This document shows, in pieces, positions 32,564 to 41,889 of a stretch of 64,000 bases of DNA; positions within the stretch are counted from its first letter, which is position 1; every line of letters begins with the position of its first letter. The DNA is from Xanthobacteraceae bacterium 501b (GTDB lineage Bacteria > Pseudomonadota > Alphaproteobacteria > Rhizobiales > Xanthobacteraceae), in contig KB899087.1 of assembly GCA_000378025.1 (NCBI GenBank), forward strand, positions 2,480,001 through 2,544,000, read 5' to 3'. The notes beneath the pieces are model-generated. The model did no database searches. It saw nothing but the letters and a program-made list of their open reading frames with translations, and was not told the DNA's origin. The translations under genes were made by a program, and so were the position numbers.

Positions 32564-32797
32564 TCCCCGTTTTCTTCTTCTGTCGTGTTCACGGCGTGAG
32601 ACTACATCGCCGCCCGCGCGCGCGCACCCCGGCGGACCATTGACTTCCATGGTCATTAAATTTTACCAGAGGCAGCCGGAGGGGCGACACTGGCGGCGGC
32701 GAGGGCCGGTTTCCGTCGGCGCCGCCGCGCACATCATTGACGTCGGCCGGAGGAGGCGTATCAGCCTGCCCGGAAGAAAAGCCGGGAAGGAACGCCA

Positions 32798-33934
32798 ATG
32801 GCCACTGTGACCAATATCCAGGATCTGCGCGCCATCGCCGAGCGCAAGGTGCCCCGCGCGATCTTCCATTATGCCGACCGCGGCTCCTATGACGAGACGA
32901 CGCTCGCCGCCAACAAGGCGGACCTCGGCGCCCTGAAGCTGCGCCAGCGGGTGATGATCGACGTCTCCGACCGTTCAACCGCCACCACCATGATCGGCGA
33001 GAAGGTCGCGCTGCCGCTGGCCATCGCCCCCACCGGCCTCACCGGCCTGTTTCACGGCGACGGCGAAATCCATGGCTGCCGCGCCGCACAGGCCGCCGGC
33101 ATTCCCTTTACCCTCTCCACCATGTCGATCTGCTCGATCGAGGACGTGGCGGGGGCGGTCGACAAGCCGTTCTGGTTCCAGCTCTATGTGATGCGCGACC
33201 GCGCCTTCTCGGCCTCGCTGATCGAGCGCGCCAAGGCGGCGAAATGCTCGGCGCTGGTGCTGACGCTCGATCTGCAGATCCAGGGCCAGCGCCACAACGA
33301 CATCAAGAACGGCCTTGCCGTGCCGCCCAGGCTCACCCTCGCCAACGCGCTCGACATCGCCACCAAGCCGCGCTGGATCGCCAGCGTTTTGATGGGCAAG
33401 CGTCATTCCTTCGGCAATCTCGCGGTGCGCAAGGAAAGCGACAGCCTGTCCACGCTCTCGCAATGGATCGCCGGCCAGTTCGACCCGTCGCTGTCGTGGA
33501 AGGATGTGGAATGGGTGCGCTCGCTCTGGCCGGGCAAGCTCATCCTCAAGGGCATTCTCGATGTCGAGGATGCGAAGATCGCGGCGCAGACCGGCGCCGA
33601 CGCCATCGTCGTCTCCAACCATGGCGGCCGCCAGCTCGACGGTGCGGTTTCATCCATCTCCGCCTTGCCGAAAATCGTCGAGGCCATTGGCGGCGGCAAG
33701 AGCGAGATCTGGTTCGACGGCGGCGTACAGTCCGGCCAGGACATCCTCAAGGCCCGCGCGCTCGGCGCCAAGGGCTGCCTGATGGGCAAGGCCTTCCTGT
33801 GGGCGCTCGCCGCTGGCGGACAGGCCGGCGTGGCACAGGCGATCGAGATCATCCGCCGCGAGCTCGACGTCTCCATGGCCCTCACCGGCACGCGCAATAT
33901 CGAGCAGGTCGACGCGAGCGTGCTGGCGCTGTGA
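32798..33934 (+). CDS. lldD: L-lactate dehydrogenase (FMN-dependent, quinone-linked)
   Basis: 378 residues, FMN-dependent alpha-hydroxy acid dehydrogenase. Signature SNHGGRQLD with catalytic His275 and Arg278; LPLAIAPTGLTGLFHGDGE and WFDGGVQSGQDILKARALGAKG bind FMN. Oxidises L-lactate to pyruvate and passes electrons to the respiratory chain at the inner membrane. GGAAGGAAC-like site upstream. A regulator diverges across a 234-bp gap. TGGT-N11-ACCA (32650-32668) is a weak operator candidate. Confidence 0.92.
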   Translation: MATVTNIQDLRAIAERKVPRAIFHYADRGSYDETTLAANKADLGALKLRQRVMIDVSDRSTATTMIGEKVALPLAIAPTGLTGLFHGDGEIHGCRAAQAAGIPFTLSTMSICSIEDVAGAVDKPFWFQLYVMRDRAFSASLIERAKAAKCSALVLTLDLQIQGQRHNDIKNGLAVPPRLTLANALDIATKPRWIASVLMGKRHSFGNLAVRKESDSLSTLSQWIAGQFDPSLSWKDVEWVRSLWPGKLILKGILDVEDAKIAAQTGADAIVVSNHGGRQLDGAVSSISALPKIVEAIGGGKSEIWFDGGVQSGQDILKARALGAKGCLMGKAFLWALAAGGQAGVAQAIEIIRRELDVSMALTGTRNIEQVDASVLAL

Positions 33935-33961
33935 GGAAGGGGGGCGCCCCTCCCTTCTCCC

Positions 33962-34468
33962 CTACCCCTTCGCTGCCTTGCGCACGGCGCCGCGCGGCAG
34001 GCGCAGGGGCCAGCGCACCATGTGATCGACATAGTCTTCCAGCGGCAGCTCGTCCTCCAGCGCCGCCACCTTGCCGCGCACCGAGACGCCCGCCGCGTGA
34101 ACCGTCTCGCGGTCGCCGGAAACGAGGTGATGCCACCAGTAGAGATCGCGCCCCTCCTCCACCAGCCGGTAGCCGCAGGAGGGCGGCAGCCAGTCGAGTG
34201 CGCGCACGGTTTCCGGCGTCAGCCGCACGCAATCGGGCACCTGCTTCTGGCGGTCTGGATAGTTGCGGCAGCGGCAGTTGAAATCATCCAGCAGCTGGCA
34301 GCCAATATCGGTATAGGCGATCGCCTCGGTATCCTCGTCCTGCAGCTTGACGAGGCAGCAGCGGCCGCAGCCGTCGCACAGGCTCTCCCACTCGGCGGAG
34401 TCCATCTCTTCCAGCGTCTTGCTGCGCCAGAACGGCGCCTCTGCGAGGTTGGTCGATTCGTCGTGCAT
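33962..34468 (-). CDS. YcgN/UPF0260 cysteine-cluster protein
   Basis: 168 residues from ATG 34468. Cys pattern [36 protein letters not shown] and CVRLTP forms the YcgN-type metal-binding cluster (Zn or Fe-S). Conserved phrases [12 protein letters not shown] and [23 protein letters not shown] match the family closely. Cytoplasmic, function unknown. Confidence 0.92.
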   Translation of the reverse strand: MHDESTNLAEAPFWRSKTLEEMDSAEWESLCDGCGRCCLVKLQDEDTEAIAYTDIGCQLLDDFNCRCRNYPDRQKQVPDCVRLTPETVRALDWLPPSCGYRLVEEGRDLYWWHHLVSGDRETVHAAGVSVRGKVAALEDELPLEDYVDHMVRWPLRLPRGAVRKAAKG

Positions 34469-34668
34469 CGCTCTGCTGGTTCCGGCTCGCGCGTGTCGGC
34501 CGGCCCATGCGTCACGAACCGACAATCACTCCTTAGCAATCACTCCTTAGATAGCGTTGCATCCTCGCCCTGGCGAGCCTTGATGCCGCCCTCGTCGCGC
34601 GGCAAGGGCTCAGCTATAAGGGCGGTGAGGACCCGGAAGGGACTTCCGCGCGCCGCTGGAGCACGGGC

Positions 34669-36897
34669 TTGAACGATACGCCGACCAACGATCCGCCGCA
34701 GGAGACGCCCCGGACATCCGCCGGCGGCAAGGCTCCGCCGTCCGCTTTCGGCCGGCGCCTGCGCCATGTCCTGCTGGCGATCGATTCCTGGATCGACTCC
34801 TCGATCTATTCCGGCGGCGTCAGCCTGCGTTCGAGCTGGGACAGCTTTGTTGCCTTCACCGAGCGCTTCAATGTGCAGGGCCCGGCCCGCCGCGTCATCT
34901 CCCTCGCCTCCGAGGCGATGACCTGGGGCGCGGTGGGTGCCGTGCTGATGCTGGCGCTGGCGGTGCCAGCCTTCCAGGAAACCTCGGACGACTGGCTCAA
35001 GCGCGCCGAGCTGTCCGTCACCTTCCTCGACCGCTACGGAAACATCATCGGCGAGCGCGGCATCCGCCACAATGATACCGTGCCGCTGGAAGAATTCCCC
35101 GATCACCTCATCAAGGCGGTGCTCGCCACCGAGGACCGACGCTTCTACGAGCATTTCGGCATCGACATTCCCGGCACCTTCCGAGCGGTGCTCTCCAATG
35201 CGCGCGCCGGCGGCGTGGTGCAGGGCGGCTCCTCGCTTACCCAGCAGCTGGCCAAGAACCTGTTCCTGTCGAATGAGCGCACGCTGGAGCGCAAGATCAA
35301 GGAAGCGTTCCTGGCGCTGTGGCTGGAGTTCCACCTCACCAAGAACCAGATCCTCAAGCTCTATCTCGACCGCGCCTATATGGGCGGCGGCGCCTTCGGC
35401 GTGGACGCGGCATCGCAGTATTATTTCGGCAAGTCGGCGCGCGAGGTGAACATGGCCGAGGCGGCGATGCTCGCCGGCCTGTTCAAGGCGCCGTCGAAAT
35501 TCGCCCCGCATATCAACCTGCCGGCGGCGCGCGGGCGCGCCAGCGTGGTGCTCGACAATCTCGTCGATGCCGGCTTCATGACCGAGGGCCAGGTGTTCGG
35601 CGCCCGCCGCAACCCGGCCACCCCAGTCGACCGCAAGCAGGACGACCTGCCGGAATATTATCTCGACTACGCCTTCGACCAGGTGAAGCAGATCGTCGAC
35701 GCACTGCCCAAGAGCTATGCCGAGCGCTCCTTCATCGTCCGCACCGCGCTTGACCCGAACATCCAGAAGGCGGCCGACACCGCCATCCGCGACAGCCTGC
35801 GCCAGTTCGGCAAGGACTATGGCGCCAAGCAGTCCGCCATGGTGGTGATGGAGCCGAACGGCTCGGTGCGCGCCATGGTCGGCGGGCGCGACTATGGCGA
35901 GAGCCAGTTCAACCGCGCCACCGACGCGCTGCGCCAGCCCGGCTCCTCGTTCAAGCCGTTCGTCTACACGGCGGCGCTGATGACCGGCAAATACAAGCCC
36001 AGCACCATCGTCGTCGACGGGCCGATCTGCATCGGCAACTGGTGCCCGCAGAACTATGGTCGCTCCTATGCAGGCTCGATCACCCTGATCAACGCCCTCA
36101 CCCGCTCGCTGAACACGGTGGCGGTCAAGCTCGCCGAGAATATCGGCCGCGGGCGCATTGTCGATCTCGCCCATGCGATGGGCCTGAAGACCGAGCTGAA
36201 GATCACCCGCGCCCTCCCCCTCGGCGCCGCCGAGGTGACGGTGGTGGACATGGCGACCGCCTATTCGGTGTTCGCCAGCGGCGGCTATTCGGTCGACCCG
36301 CACGCCGTGGTCGACATGCGGACGCCCAATGGCGAACCGGTGTGGAGCTTCGCCCAGAACGGACCGAAGCCGAAGGAACTGATCCCGCCCGACATCATCG
36401 CCATGATCAACCCGATGCTGAACAGCGTGGTGGAAAACGGCACCGGCCGGCGCGCCATGATTCCCGGCACCAAGGTCTCCGGCAAGACGGGCACCACCAA
36501 TGCCTATCGCGACGCCTGGTTTGTCGGCTTCACCGGCAATTACGTCGGGGCGATCTGGTTCGGCAATGACGACTACCAGTCGACGCGCAAAATGACCGGC
36601 GGCTCCCTGCCGGCGATGACCTGGCAGAAGGTGATGGCCTTCGCCCATCAGGGCATCGAGATGAAGCCCACGCCGGGCCTTGGCAACCAGCCCGCGCCGG
36701 TGCTCGACGGCGCGGCGGCGCAGGCCTCGGCGCTGCAGATCGAAGGCATCCAGCGCCCGGTCACGCTCTCCCCGGCCTCGGCGGAACGCTTGATGGGGCT
36801 CTCCGTGCGCCTCAAGGAGGCAGCGTCTTCGCCCCCGCGCCGGCCCACCGCCGGCGTCACCCCCGCGCCCGGCGCCAGCCTTGTGGGAAGCAACTGA
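34669..36897 (+). CDS. PBP1-type bifunctional penicillin-binding protein
   Basis: 742 residues from TTG 34669, with GGAG 10 bases upstream. Membrane anchor about 85-103. GT51 glycosyltransferase domain: EDRRFYEH (Glu155) and QGGSSLTQQLAKN (185-197). Transpeptidase domain: SSFK (S426-K429), SLN (480-482), KTGT (606-609). Polymerises and cross-links peptidoglycan in the periplasm. Pro/Ala tail at the C-terminus. Long N-terminal cytoplasmic segment (about 84 residues) is longer than in E. coli PBP1A. Confidence 0.93.
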   Translation: MNDTPTNDPPQETPRTSAGGKAPPSAFGRRLRHVLLAIDSWIDSSIYSGGVSLRSSWDSFVAFTERFNVQGPARRVISLASEAMTWGAVGAVLMLALAVPAFQETSDDWLKRAELSVTFLDRYGNIIGERGIRHNDTVPLEEFPDHLIKAVLATEDRRFYEHFGIDIPGTFRAVLSNARAGGVVQGGSSLTQQLAKNLFLSNERTLERKIKEAFLALWLEFHLTKNQILKLYLDRAYMGGGAFGVDAASQYYFGKSAREVNMAEAAMLAGLFKAPSKFAPHINLPAARGRASVVLDNLVDAGFMTEGQVFGARRNPATPVDRKQDDLPEYYLDYAFDQVKQIVDALPKSYAERSFIVRTALDPNIQKAADTAIRDSLRQFGKDYGAKQSAMVVMEPNGSVRAMVGGRDYGESQFNRATDALRQPGSSFKPFVYTAALMTGKYKPSTIVVDGPICIGNWCPQNYGRSYAGSITLINALTRSLNTVAVKLAENIGRGRIVDLAHAMGLKTELKITRALPLGAAEVTVVDMATAYSVFASGGYSVDPHAVVDMRTPNGEPVWSFAQNGPKPKELIPPDIIAMINPMLNSVVENGTGRRAMIPGTKVSGKTGTTNAYRDAWFVGFTGNYVGAIWFGNDDYQSTRKMTGGSLPAMTWQKVMAFAHQGIEMKPTPGLGNQPAPVLDGAAAQASALQIEGIQRPVTLSPASAERLMGLSVRLKEAASSPPRRPTAGVTPAPGASLVGSN

Positions 36898-36969
36898 CCC
36901 ACCGCGATTGACCTTCCCCCCGCGAGCGCCCATCCATGAGGCGCCCGCTCCACCGGATAGCTTCTGCCC

Positions 36970-37560
36970 GTGCGCTCCCTGCTGTTCCTCCTGACCCTGG
37001 CCATCGGCGCCGCCCTCGGGCTCGGCCTTACCTGGATCACCATGGTGGACGGGTACGGTCCGGGGCTGGTGCGTTCCGGGCCGTGGGAAACCTGGCCGCG
37101 CGCCGGCACCGAGACGGCCGATCCCTATGCGCGCGCCGCGCTTGCCCGCGCCGGGGAATTGCCGCTGGAGCTGGCGGACGGCATCGCCTTCGTCGCGACG
37201 ACCGATTCGGCCGGCCGGCCGCTGGACGGGCGCTGCGACATAAGTGTCTCCGGCAGCCTGCCACAGGCGCGCTACTGGACCCTGACCCTCACCGACGCCC
37301 AGGGCCGGCTGATCGACAATGCCGCCGCCCGCACCGGCTTCACCAGCACCGAAGTGGTGTGGAACCGCGACAGCACGCTCGACGTGGCGCTGGGCCCACG
37401 CGCCCGGGCCGGCAACTGGCTGCCCACCGGCGCCCGCGATCGCATCGTCCTGACCTTCCGCCTCTACGACACGGCGGTCGGCCTCGCCAACCGCACAAGC
37501 GACGCCCCGGAGATGCCGCGTATCGTCACCGAGCATTGCCCCTGGGAGCGCAGCTCATGA
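36970..37560 (+). CDS. DUF1214 domain exported protein
   Basis: 196 residues from GTG 36970. Hydrophobic N-terminus (about 2-24), then GPWETWPRAGTETADPYARAALARAGELPL and YWTLTLTDAQGRLIDN, typical of DUF1214 proteins. Forms a pair with the DUF1254 gene 10 bp downstream. Function unknown; such pairs are widespread in Rhizobiales. Confidence 0.87.
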   Translation: MRSLLFLLTLAIGAALGLGLTWITMVDGYGPGLVRSGPWETWPRAGTETADPYARAALARAGELPLELADGIAFVATTDSAGRPLDGRCDISVSGSLPQARYWTLTLTDAQGRLIDNAAARTGFTSTEVVWNRDSTLDVALGPRARAGNWLPTGARDRIVLTFRLYDTAVGLANRTSDAPEMPRIVTEHCPWERSS

Positions 37561-37570
37561 GCCCGCGCCG

Positions 37571-38116
37571 ATGAGCCGTTTCATCCTGACCGCCCTCGCC
37601 GGCATCGTGCTCGGCCTCATTGTCCATCTGGCCGCCGTTCTGGTGCTGCCCTATCTCGCCGAGCAGGACGCCTATGCAAGGCTGGCGGCGGTGGCCGGCC
37701 CCAATGAGGTGGTGCCAATCGACGACCCCTCCGACGCCGGCGCGGTGCTGCCCGCGACCGACCCGGCCTTCATCTCGGCGGTGTGCCTGTATGATCTGGC
37801 CGCCGGCCCGCTCAAGGTGCGCGTTCCCACCACGGAGGACTACACCTCGGTGTCGTTCTACACCCGCCACGGCCTGCCCTTCTACGCCATCAACGACCGC
37901 TCCGCCGGGCGCTCCATCATCGAGCTCGACCTGATGAACGCCAAGCAGCGCGCGGCGCTGCCGGAAGACGACGAAGTGACCGCGGCCGACCGGCTGATCG
38001 TCGAATCACCCAGCGACGAGGGCATCGTGCTGATCCGGGCGCTGGTGCGCGAGCGCAGCGCCCGCGATGAGGTGCGCGCGCGGATGCAGCTGGCGAACTG
38101 CGCGCCCGCCATCTGA
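37571..38116 (+). CDS. DUF1254 domain exported protein
   Basis: 181 residues. Hydrophobic N-terminus (FILTALAGIVLGLIVHLAAVLVLPYL), then PSDAGAVLPATDPAFISAVCLYDLAAGPLKV and YTSVSFYTRHGLPFYAINDR. Follows the DUF1214 gene in one operon, and the two domains often occur in one polypeptide elsewhere. Probably anchored in the inner membrane facing the periplasm. Confidence 0.87.
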   Translation: MSRFILTALAGIVLGLIVHLAAVLVLPYLAEQDAYARLAAVAGPNEVVPIDDPSDAGAVLPATDPAFISAVCLYDLAAGPLKVRVPTTEDYTSVSFYTRHGLPFYAINDRSAGRSIIELDLMNAKQRAALPEDDEVTAADRLIVESPSDEGIVLIRALVRERSARDEVRARMQLANCAPAI

Positions 38117-38158
38117 GGGTCCGGTAGGCCCAACGCCCAGAGCGGGCAGGCTCGGGAC

Positions 38159-38329
38159 CTAGCGCGGATCGTGGACCACGACGGCCGTTGGCGCCCGCGT
38201 CGCCACGCCGGGGCGCACATATTGCACCACGGGTAGAATGATCACCTTGGCCGAGCCTTCGGGCGGCACGCGCACGCCCACCGCCTCGCCCTGCGGCCGC
38301 AACGTCGGAAACGGCACTAAGGCACCCAT
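38159..38329 (-). CDS. Small hypothetical protein
   Basis: 56 residues from ATG 38329 with GGGAGGG upstream. Begins MGALVPFPTLRP and ends VATRAPTAVVVHDPR. No signal peptide. Supported only by its ribosome site and position between two well-defined genes; it could be spurious. Confidence 0.5.
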   Translation of the reverse strand: MGALVPFPTLRPQGEAVGVRVPPEGSAKVIILPVVQYVRPGVATRAPTAVVVHDPR

Positions 38330-38383
38330 CGCGCCCTCCCATGTCCCGCCAAACGGCAGTGGCCCAGTACGGGACAACCATGG

Positions 38384-38399
38384 TTAACGGCTTTCTAAC
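38384..38399. promoter_or_regulatory. Near-consensus CtrA box TTAA-N7-CTAAC
   Basis: TTAACGGCTTTCTAAC differs from TTAA-N7-TTAAC by one base. It lies between the divergent 56-residue gene and the DUF2336 gene start. Confidence 0.45.
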
Positions 38400-38436
38400 G
38401 TTCGAGCGCTAGCTTGGTTTCGCGCCCCGCACCGGG

Positions 38437-39576
38437 GTGGCGCAATCTACAAATCGTGAGCTGTTCGCCTCCATGCCCTCCCTTTCCGGTTCCGGCCCCA
38501 TCGACCCGCACGACACGGCGCGACGTCCCTATCAGGACACCCGTCCGGCGATGCTGCGGCTGCTGGTGCATGAATTCCTGAGGCAGCCGGTGCTTGGCGA
38601 GGCGGCGGAAGCGCGTTTCATCACCCTCGCCGTCCGCCTGATCGAGGGCGTCGACTTGGCGGTTGCGGCGCGCCATGTGCGCGAGCTGGCGGCGCACCCG
38701 GCGCTGCCGCGCGCGCTGGCGCGCCATCTCGCCGCCGGGCCGCTGGCCCTGGCCGGGCCGATCCTGCGCCTTTCGCCGGTACTCGACGAGAAAGACCTGG
38801 CCGAGCTGGCCGAACAGGCGGGCCCCACACACCTTGCCGCCATGGCCGCCCGCCGCGAGGTAACGCCCGCCCTCGCCAAGCGCCTGGCCGAGCTGACCCA
38901 TCGCCGCAGCGCCGGAACTGCCCCGGAAGTCCCTGTAGCGGAAGCCCGTACGGACGATTCCCCCGCAGCCCAGCCGCCTGTCCGCACCAGCGTCGACGCG
39001 CGCCCGGCTGATCACCCCGCCGCACCGGCCGAGACCGTGCCGCCCGCCGGCGCGGATTTCTTCCTCGCCGGGCCGGAGGAGCGCGCCAGCCTCATCGCCC
39101 GCCTCGTCACCCTGCCGCCCCTGCCGTTGTCCGAGCGTCCAGCGGCGCCGCCGGTGAGCTTCATCGACGCCCTGCTGGACTCCGCCAAGGCGAAGGGCAC
39201 GGGCGAACTCGCCGCGCTGATGGAGCGCGCTCTGGGCGTCACTCCGGAAAATGCCGCACGTATCATCGCCGACGACACCGGCCAGTCGCTGGCGGTGGTC
39301 GCCCGCGCTCTGGGCCTGTCCTTCGCCATCCTGTCGCGCGTGCTGTTCCGGCTGCATCCGGTAGCCGGTCGCTCGGCCGGGGAAATGGCGCGGCTGGCGG
39401 AAATGTTCGACGAACTGCCCCTCGCCAGCGCCCAGCATCTGGTCGCCTCCTGGCGCGGCGGCCGGCGCCCAATCCGCGAGCGGGCGGAGGACGCCCCCTC
39501 CATGCGCAGCTTCAACGCGCCCTATGCGGCGCCGGCGGTTCCGGCGGCCACGGAAGGGCGCCAGCGCAAAAGCTGA
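38437..39576 (+). CDS. DUF2336 domain protein
   Basis: 379 residues (GTG 38437; ATG 38473 possible). Two helical repeat regions: VRLIEGVDLAVAARHVRELAAHPALPRALARHLA in the N-terminal half and LLDSAKAKGTGELAALMERALGVTPENAARIIADDTGQSLAVVARALGL in the C-terminal half, linked by an Ala/Pro stretch. DUF2336 proteins are common in Rhizobiales and often lie with motility or cell-cycle genes. No signal peptide. Function unknown. Confidence 0.87.
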   Translation: MAQSTNRELFASMPSLSGSGPIDPHDTARRPYQDTRPAMLRLLVHEFLRQPVLGEAAEARFITLAVRLIEGVDLAVAARHVRELAAHPALPRALARHLAAGPLALAGPILRLSPVLDEKDLAELAEQAGPTHLAAMAARREVTPALAKRLAELTHRRSAGTAPEVPVAEARTDDSPAAQPPVRTSVDARPADHPAAPAETVPPAGADFFLAGPEERASLIARLVTLPPLPLSERPAAPPVSFIDALLDSAKAKGTGELAALMERALGVTPENAARIIADDTGQSLAVVARALGLSFAILSRVLFRLHPVAGRSAGEMARLAEMFDELPLASAQHLVASWRGGRRPIRERAEDAPSMRSFNAPYAAPAVPAATEGRQRKS

Positions 39577-39588
39577 GCGACGTCAGGA

Positions 39589-39936
39589 TCAATCGCGCGC
39601 CAGATCGAGAAAGCACCGGCCCGCGCGATCCTCGATCTCAACCAGCCAGAGGTCGGAATCGTAGCGCGCCTCGCGCACCATCCGCGCCTCCGCCTCACTC
39701 TCGGGGCTGCCCGGCGGCACCAGCGGCGTGAACAGGCGCACGCCCTCCTCCTCCGGCGCCCCGTCGAGCGAAGGTAGCGCCGGGCCGTAGAGCGCCGCCC
39801 TGCCATCCTGCGTCGCTACGATGACGAAAACCGCCCCGGCCTCCTCCGCACCGCGCCGGCGCACGGCGGCGAAGGCCCCGGCGCCATTGGCCCGGCGCAA
39901 CAGGGCGGAAACGAAGATCCCGCTTTTCAGCCGCAT
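39589..39936 (-). CDS. DUF1491 family protein
   Basis: 115 residues: MRLKSGIFVSALLRRANGAGAFAAVRRRGAEEAGAVFV and DLWLVEIEDRAGRCFLDL are the family hallmarks. Cytoplasmic, function unknown. It ends near the DUF2336 stop and is followed, in reverse, by the peptidoglycan-binding gene starting beyond it. Confidence 0.9.
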   Translation of the reverse strand: MRLKSGIFVSALLRRANGAGAFAAVRRRGAEEAGAVFVIVATQDGRAALYGPALPSLDGAPEEEGVRLFTPLVPPGSPESEAEARMVREARYDSDLWLVEIEDRAGRCFLDLARD

Positions 39937-39942
39937 GCTGGC

Positions 39943-40632
39943 CTACCGGATGCTGAAGCCCGAGACGGCCGTGAGTTCGCGGATCACCCGCTCCGACATC
40001 TGCCCCGTCACCGGCAGGCGGCGGTCGCGTTCGAAGCGCTGGATCGCCTCCTCGGTCGCCGCACCGAAGACGCCATCAATGCGGATCGGGCCATACCCGA
40101 GGCGCGCCAGCGCCTTCTGGATTTCCATCACGCGCGGCGACACCGGCACGTCGCCCGGTGGCAACAGCCCGGCGGGCGACGCGCCCGCCTTTTCCGCCAT
40201 CGGCGCGGTCACAGCGGCAGCGGGGGCGGGGGCGGGGGCGGCAGGGCGCGGCGCCACCGGCTTGGCTGGTGGCAGGGGAGTCGGCAGCGCGGTCGACAGG
40301 TCGGGCGCCGGAGCCTCCAGCGGCGCGGCAACCGAGGCGGCAGGCGCGGCAGCCGGGCTCACCGGCGGCGAGCTGCTGGTCGCTCGCGGCGTGTCGACCT
40401 GGCGGATGTCCGGCGGGGCCGAGACCGGCGCGCCGCCGCGCCCTGCGGAACCGGGACGCCCCTGCTGCAGCGCCAGCGCGTTGAACAGAACGGCGGCGCT
40501 GGCACCGGCGGCGAGAACGAGCATGAACAGATCGGAGCGCCGCCGGCCGTGACGGTAAGGGCGCCCCGCGACGCGCTCGCCATCGAGATCGATATCGTCC
40601 ACCAGGAGATCGCTGGCATAGGAACGGGGCAT
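39943..40632 (-). CDS. Membrane-anchored peptidoglycan-binding domain protein
   Basis: 229 residues. A cytoplasmic N-terminus with the conserved block MPRSYASDLLVDDIDLDGERVAGRPYRHGRRRSD, one membrane segment (about 36-52), a Pro/Ala-rich spacer (about 60-160) and a C-terminal PG_binding_1 domain (IQKALARLGYGPIRIDGVFGAATEEAIQRFERDRRLPVTG). Probably spans the periplasm to the wall. It precedes DUF1491 in the minus direction with a 6-bp gap. Confidence 0.88.
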   Translation of the reverse strand: MPRSYASDLLVDDIDLDGERVAGRPYRHGRRRSDLFMLVLAAGASAAVLFNALALQQGRPGSAGRGGAPVSAPPDIRQVDTPRATSSSPPVSPAAAPAASVAAPLEAPAPDLSTALPTPLPPAKPVAPRPAAPAPAPAAAVTAPMAEKAGASPAGLLPPGDVPVSPRVMEIQKALARLGYGPIRIDGVFGAATEEAIQRFERDRRLPVTGQMSERVIRELTAVSGFSIR

Positions 40633-40834
40633 GGAACCGTGTTCTGGAATCCGAATCGGAGGGGCGCAGGCGGCAGGTGCGGAGACAATGCCATGCGGGG
40701 TTTAAGCGAACCCTAAAAGCGGCCGTCGTGCTTAACATCGCCTTTCCGCGATCGGCTGATTTTGCGGGTTTTCGACACCTCTTGGGCAACCCGCAGCCTT
40801 TATCCTCCGCTATCAGGCTTCCGCGAGACGGCTC

Positions 40835-41383
40835 ATGTTCTTTCTGCTGCGCATCGGTTTCTGGCTCACCCTTGTCTTCCTGCTGCTGCCGGCGGTGGTC
40901 GGCGGACCGTCGTCGCACACCCCGGCGGACGGCAAGGCGACGGCGGGCACGGCGGCGGGCGAGCCGAAGGTCAGCGCCATGGACGCGCTCTCGGCGGCCA
41001 CGGCGGCGGCGGCCGATGCGGGCGGCTTCTGTTCCCGCCAGCCGCAAGCCTGTGCGATCGGTGGCAGCCTTATCCAGTTGATCGGCGAGCGCGCCGAGGC
41101 CGGGGCGCGCTTCGCGCTCAGCTATCTCTCCGAGCAGATCGTGGAGGAGAAGCGCAAGGCGGCGGCCCGCGCTGATGGCTCGCGCGCCGGCGACACGCTG
41201 ACCACCCATGATCTCAGCCCCGCCTGGCAAGGCCCGCGCCCGCCTGCGGGGGCCGCGTCGTCGGATATGACCGGCTCCGCCGGGGCGGCGCCGACGGCGC
41301 CCCCGGCGACCCCGGCCGGCGTCCTGCCGTCCCAGCCGACCACGCCCGGCGCCGTGCCGCTGCCGCCGAAACGTCCCGCCTGA
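40835..41383 (+). CDS. DUF5330 domain protein
   Basis: 182 residues. Hydrophobic N-terminus (FFLLRIGFWLTLVFLLLPAVVG), then the family core GGFCSRQPQACAIGGSLIQLIGERAEAGARFALSYLSEQI with two Cys that may form a disulphide, and a Pro/Ala-rich tail. Probably periplasmic. Function unknown. Confidence 0.87.
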   Translation: MFFLLRIGFWLTLVFLLLPAVVGGPSSHTPADGKATAGTAAGEPKVSAMDALSAATAAAADAGGFCSRQPQACAIGGSLIQLIGERAEAGARFALSYLSEQIVEEKRKAAARADGSRAGDTLTTHDLSPAWQGPRPPAGAASSDMTGSAGAAPTAPPATPAGVLPSQPTTPGAVPLPPKRPA

Positions 41384-41454
41384 GGCGTGCGGGCGGGTCC
41401 CGTGCCATTGCGCTTGGCGCCCCCGCGCCCCTATATGCGGGCCGAGAGGCGCCG

Positions 41455-41889
41455 ATGACATCAAAGATCGACAGCATCATCGAGGACTTTGAGCTCCTCG
41501 AGGATTGGGACGACCGCTACCGCTACCTCATCGAATTGGGGAGGGCCTTGCCGCCCTTCCCGGAGGAGCGCCGCAGCGAGCAGTCCAAGGTTCAGGGCTG
41601 CGCCAGCCAGGTCTGGCTGGTGAGCGACGCCAGCACCGGCGCGGAAGGCCCGCGCCTCGCCTTTCAGGGCGATTCCGACGCCCATATCGTGCGCGGCCTG
41701 GTCGCCATCCTGCTGGCGCTCTACTCGGACCGCCCAGCCCGCGACATCCTGGCGGCCGATCCCGGCGCCGTGTTCGCGCGCATCGGCCTGAAGGACCACC
41801 TGACCCCGCAGCGCTCGAACGGGTTGCGATCCATGGTCGAGCGCATCCGCGCCGATGCAAGGGCGGCGCTGGAAGGCGCTCCGCTCTAA
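41455..41889 (+). CDS. sufE: SufE-family cysteine desulphurase activator
   Basis: 144 residues. Catalytic Cys49 in VQGCASQVW, EDWDDRYRYLIELGRALPPFP at the N-terminus and SNGLRSMVERIRADAR at the C-terminus are classic SufE. Takes persulphide sulphur from SufS for Fe-S cluster assembly. Converges with the DUF6456 gene (4-base overlap). Confidence 0.93.
   Translation: MTSKIDSIIEDFELLEDWDDRYRYLIELGRALPPFPEERRSEQSKVQGCASQVWLVSDASTGAEGPRLAFQGDSDAHIVRGLVAILLALYSDRPARDILAADPGAVFARIGLKDHLTPQRSNGLRSMVERIRADARAALEGAPL

Noticed and set aside
32650-32668. Operator TGGT-N11-ACCA between the FCD regulator and lldD
   Set aside because: Only 4-bp arms; kept as a weak remark in the lldD entry, not as a feature.
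34540-37536. Minus-strand open frame of nearly 1000 codons
   Set aside because: Lies opposite the penicillin-binding protein and DUF1214 genes; composition is typical of an antisense shadow frame.
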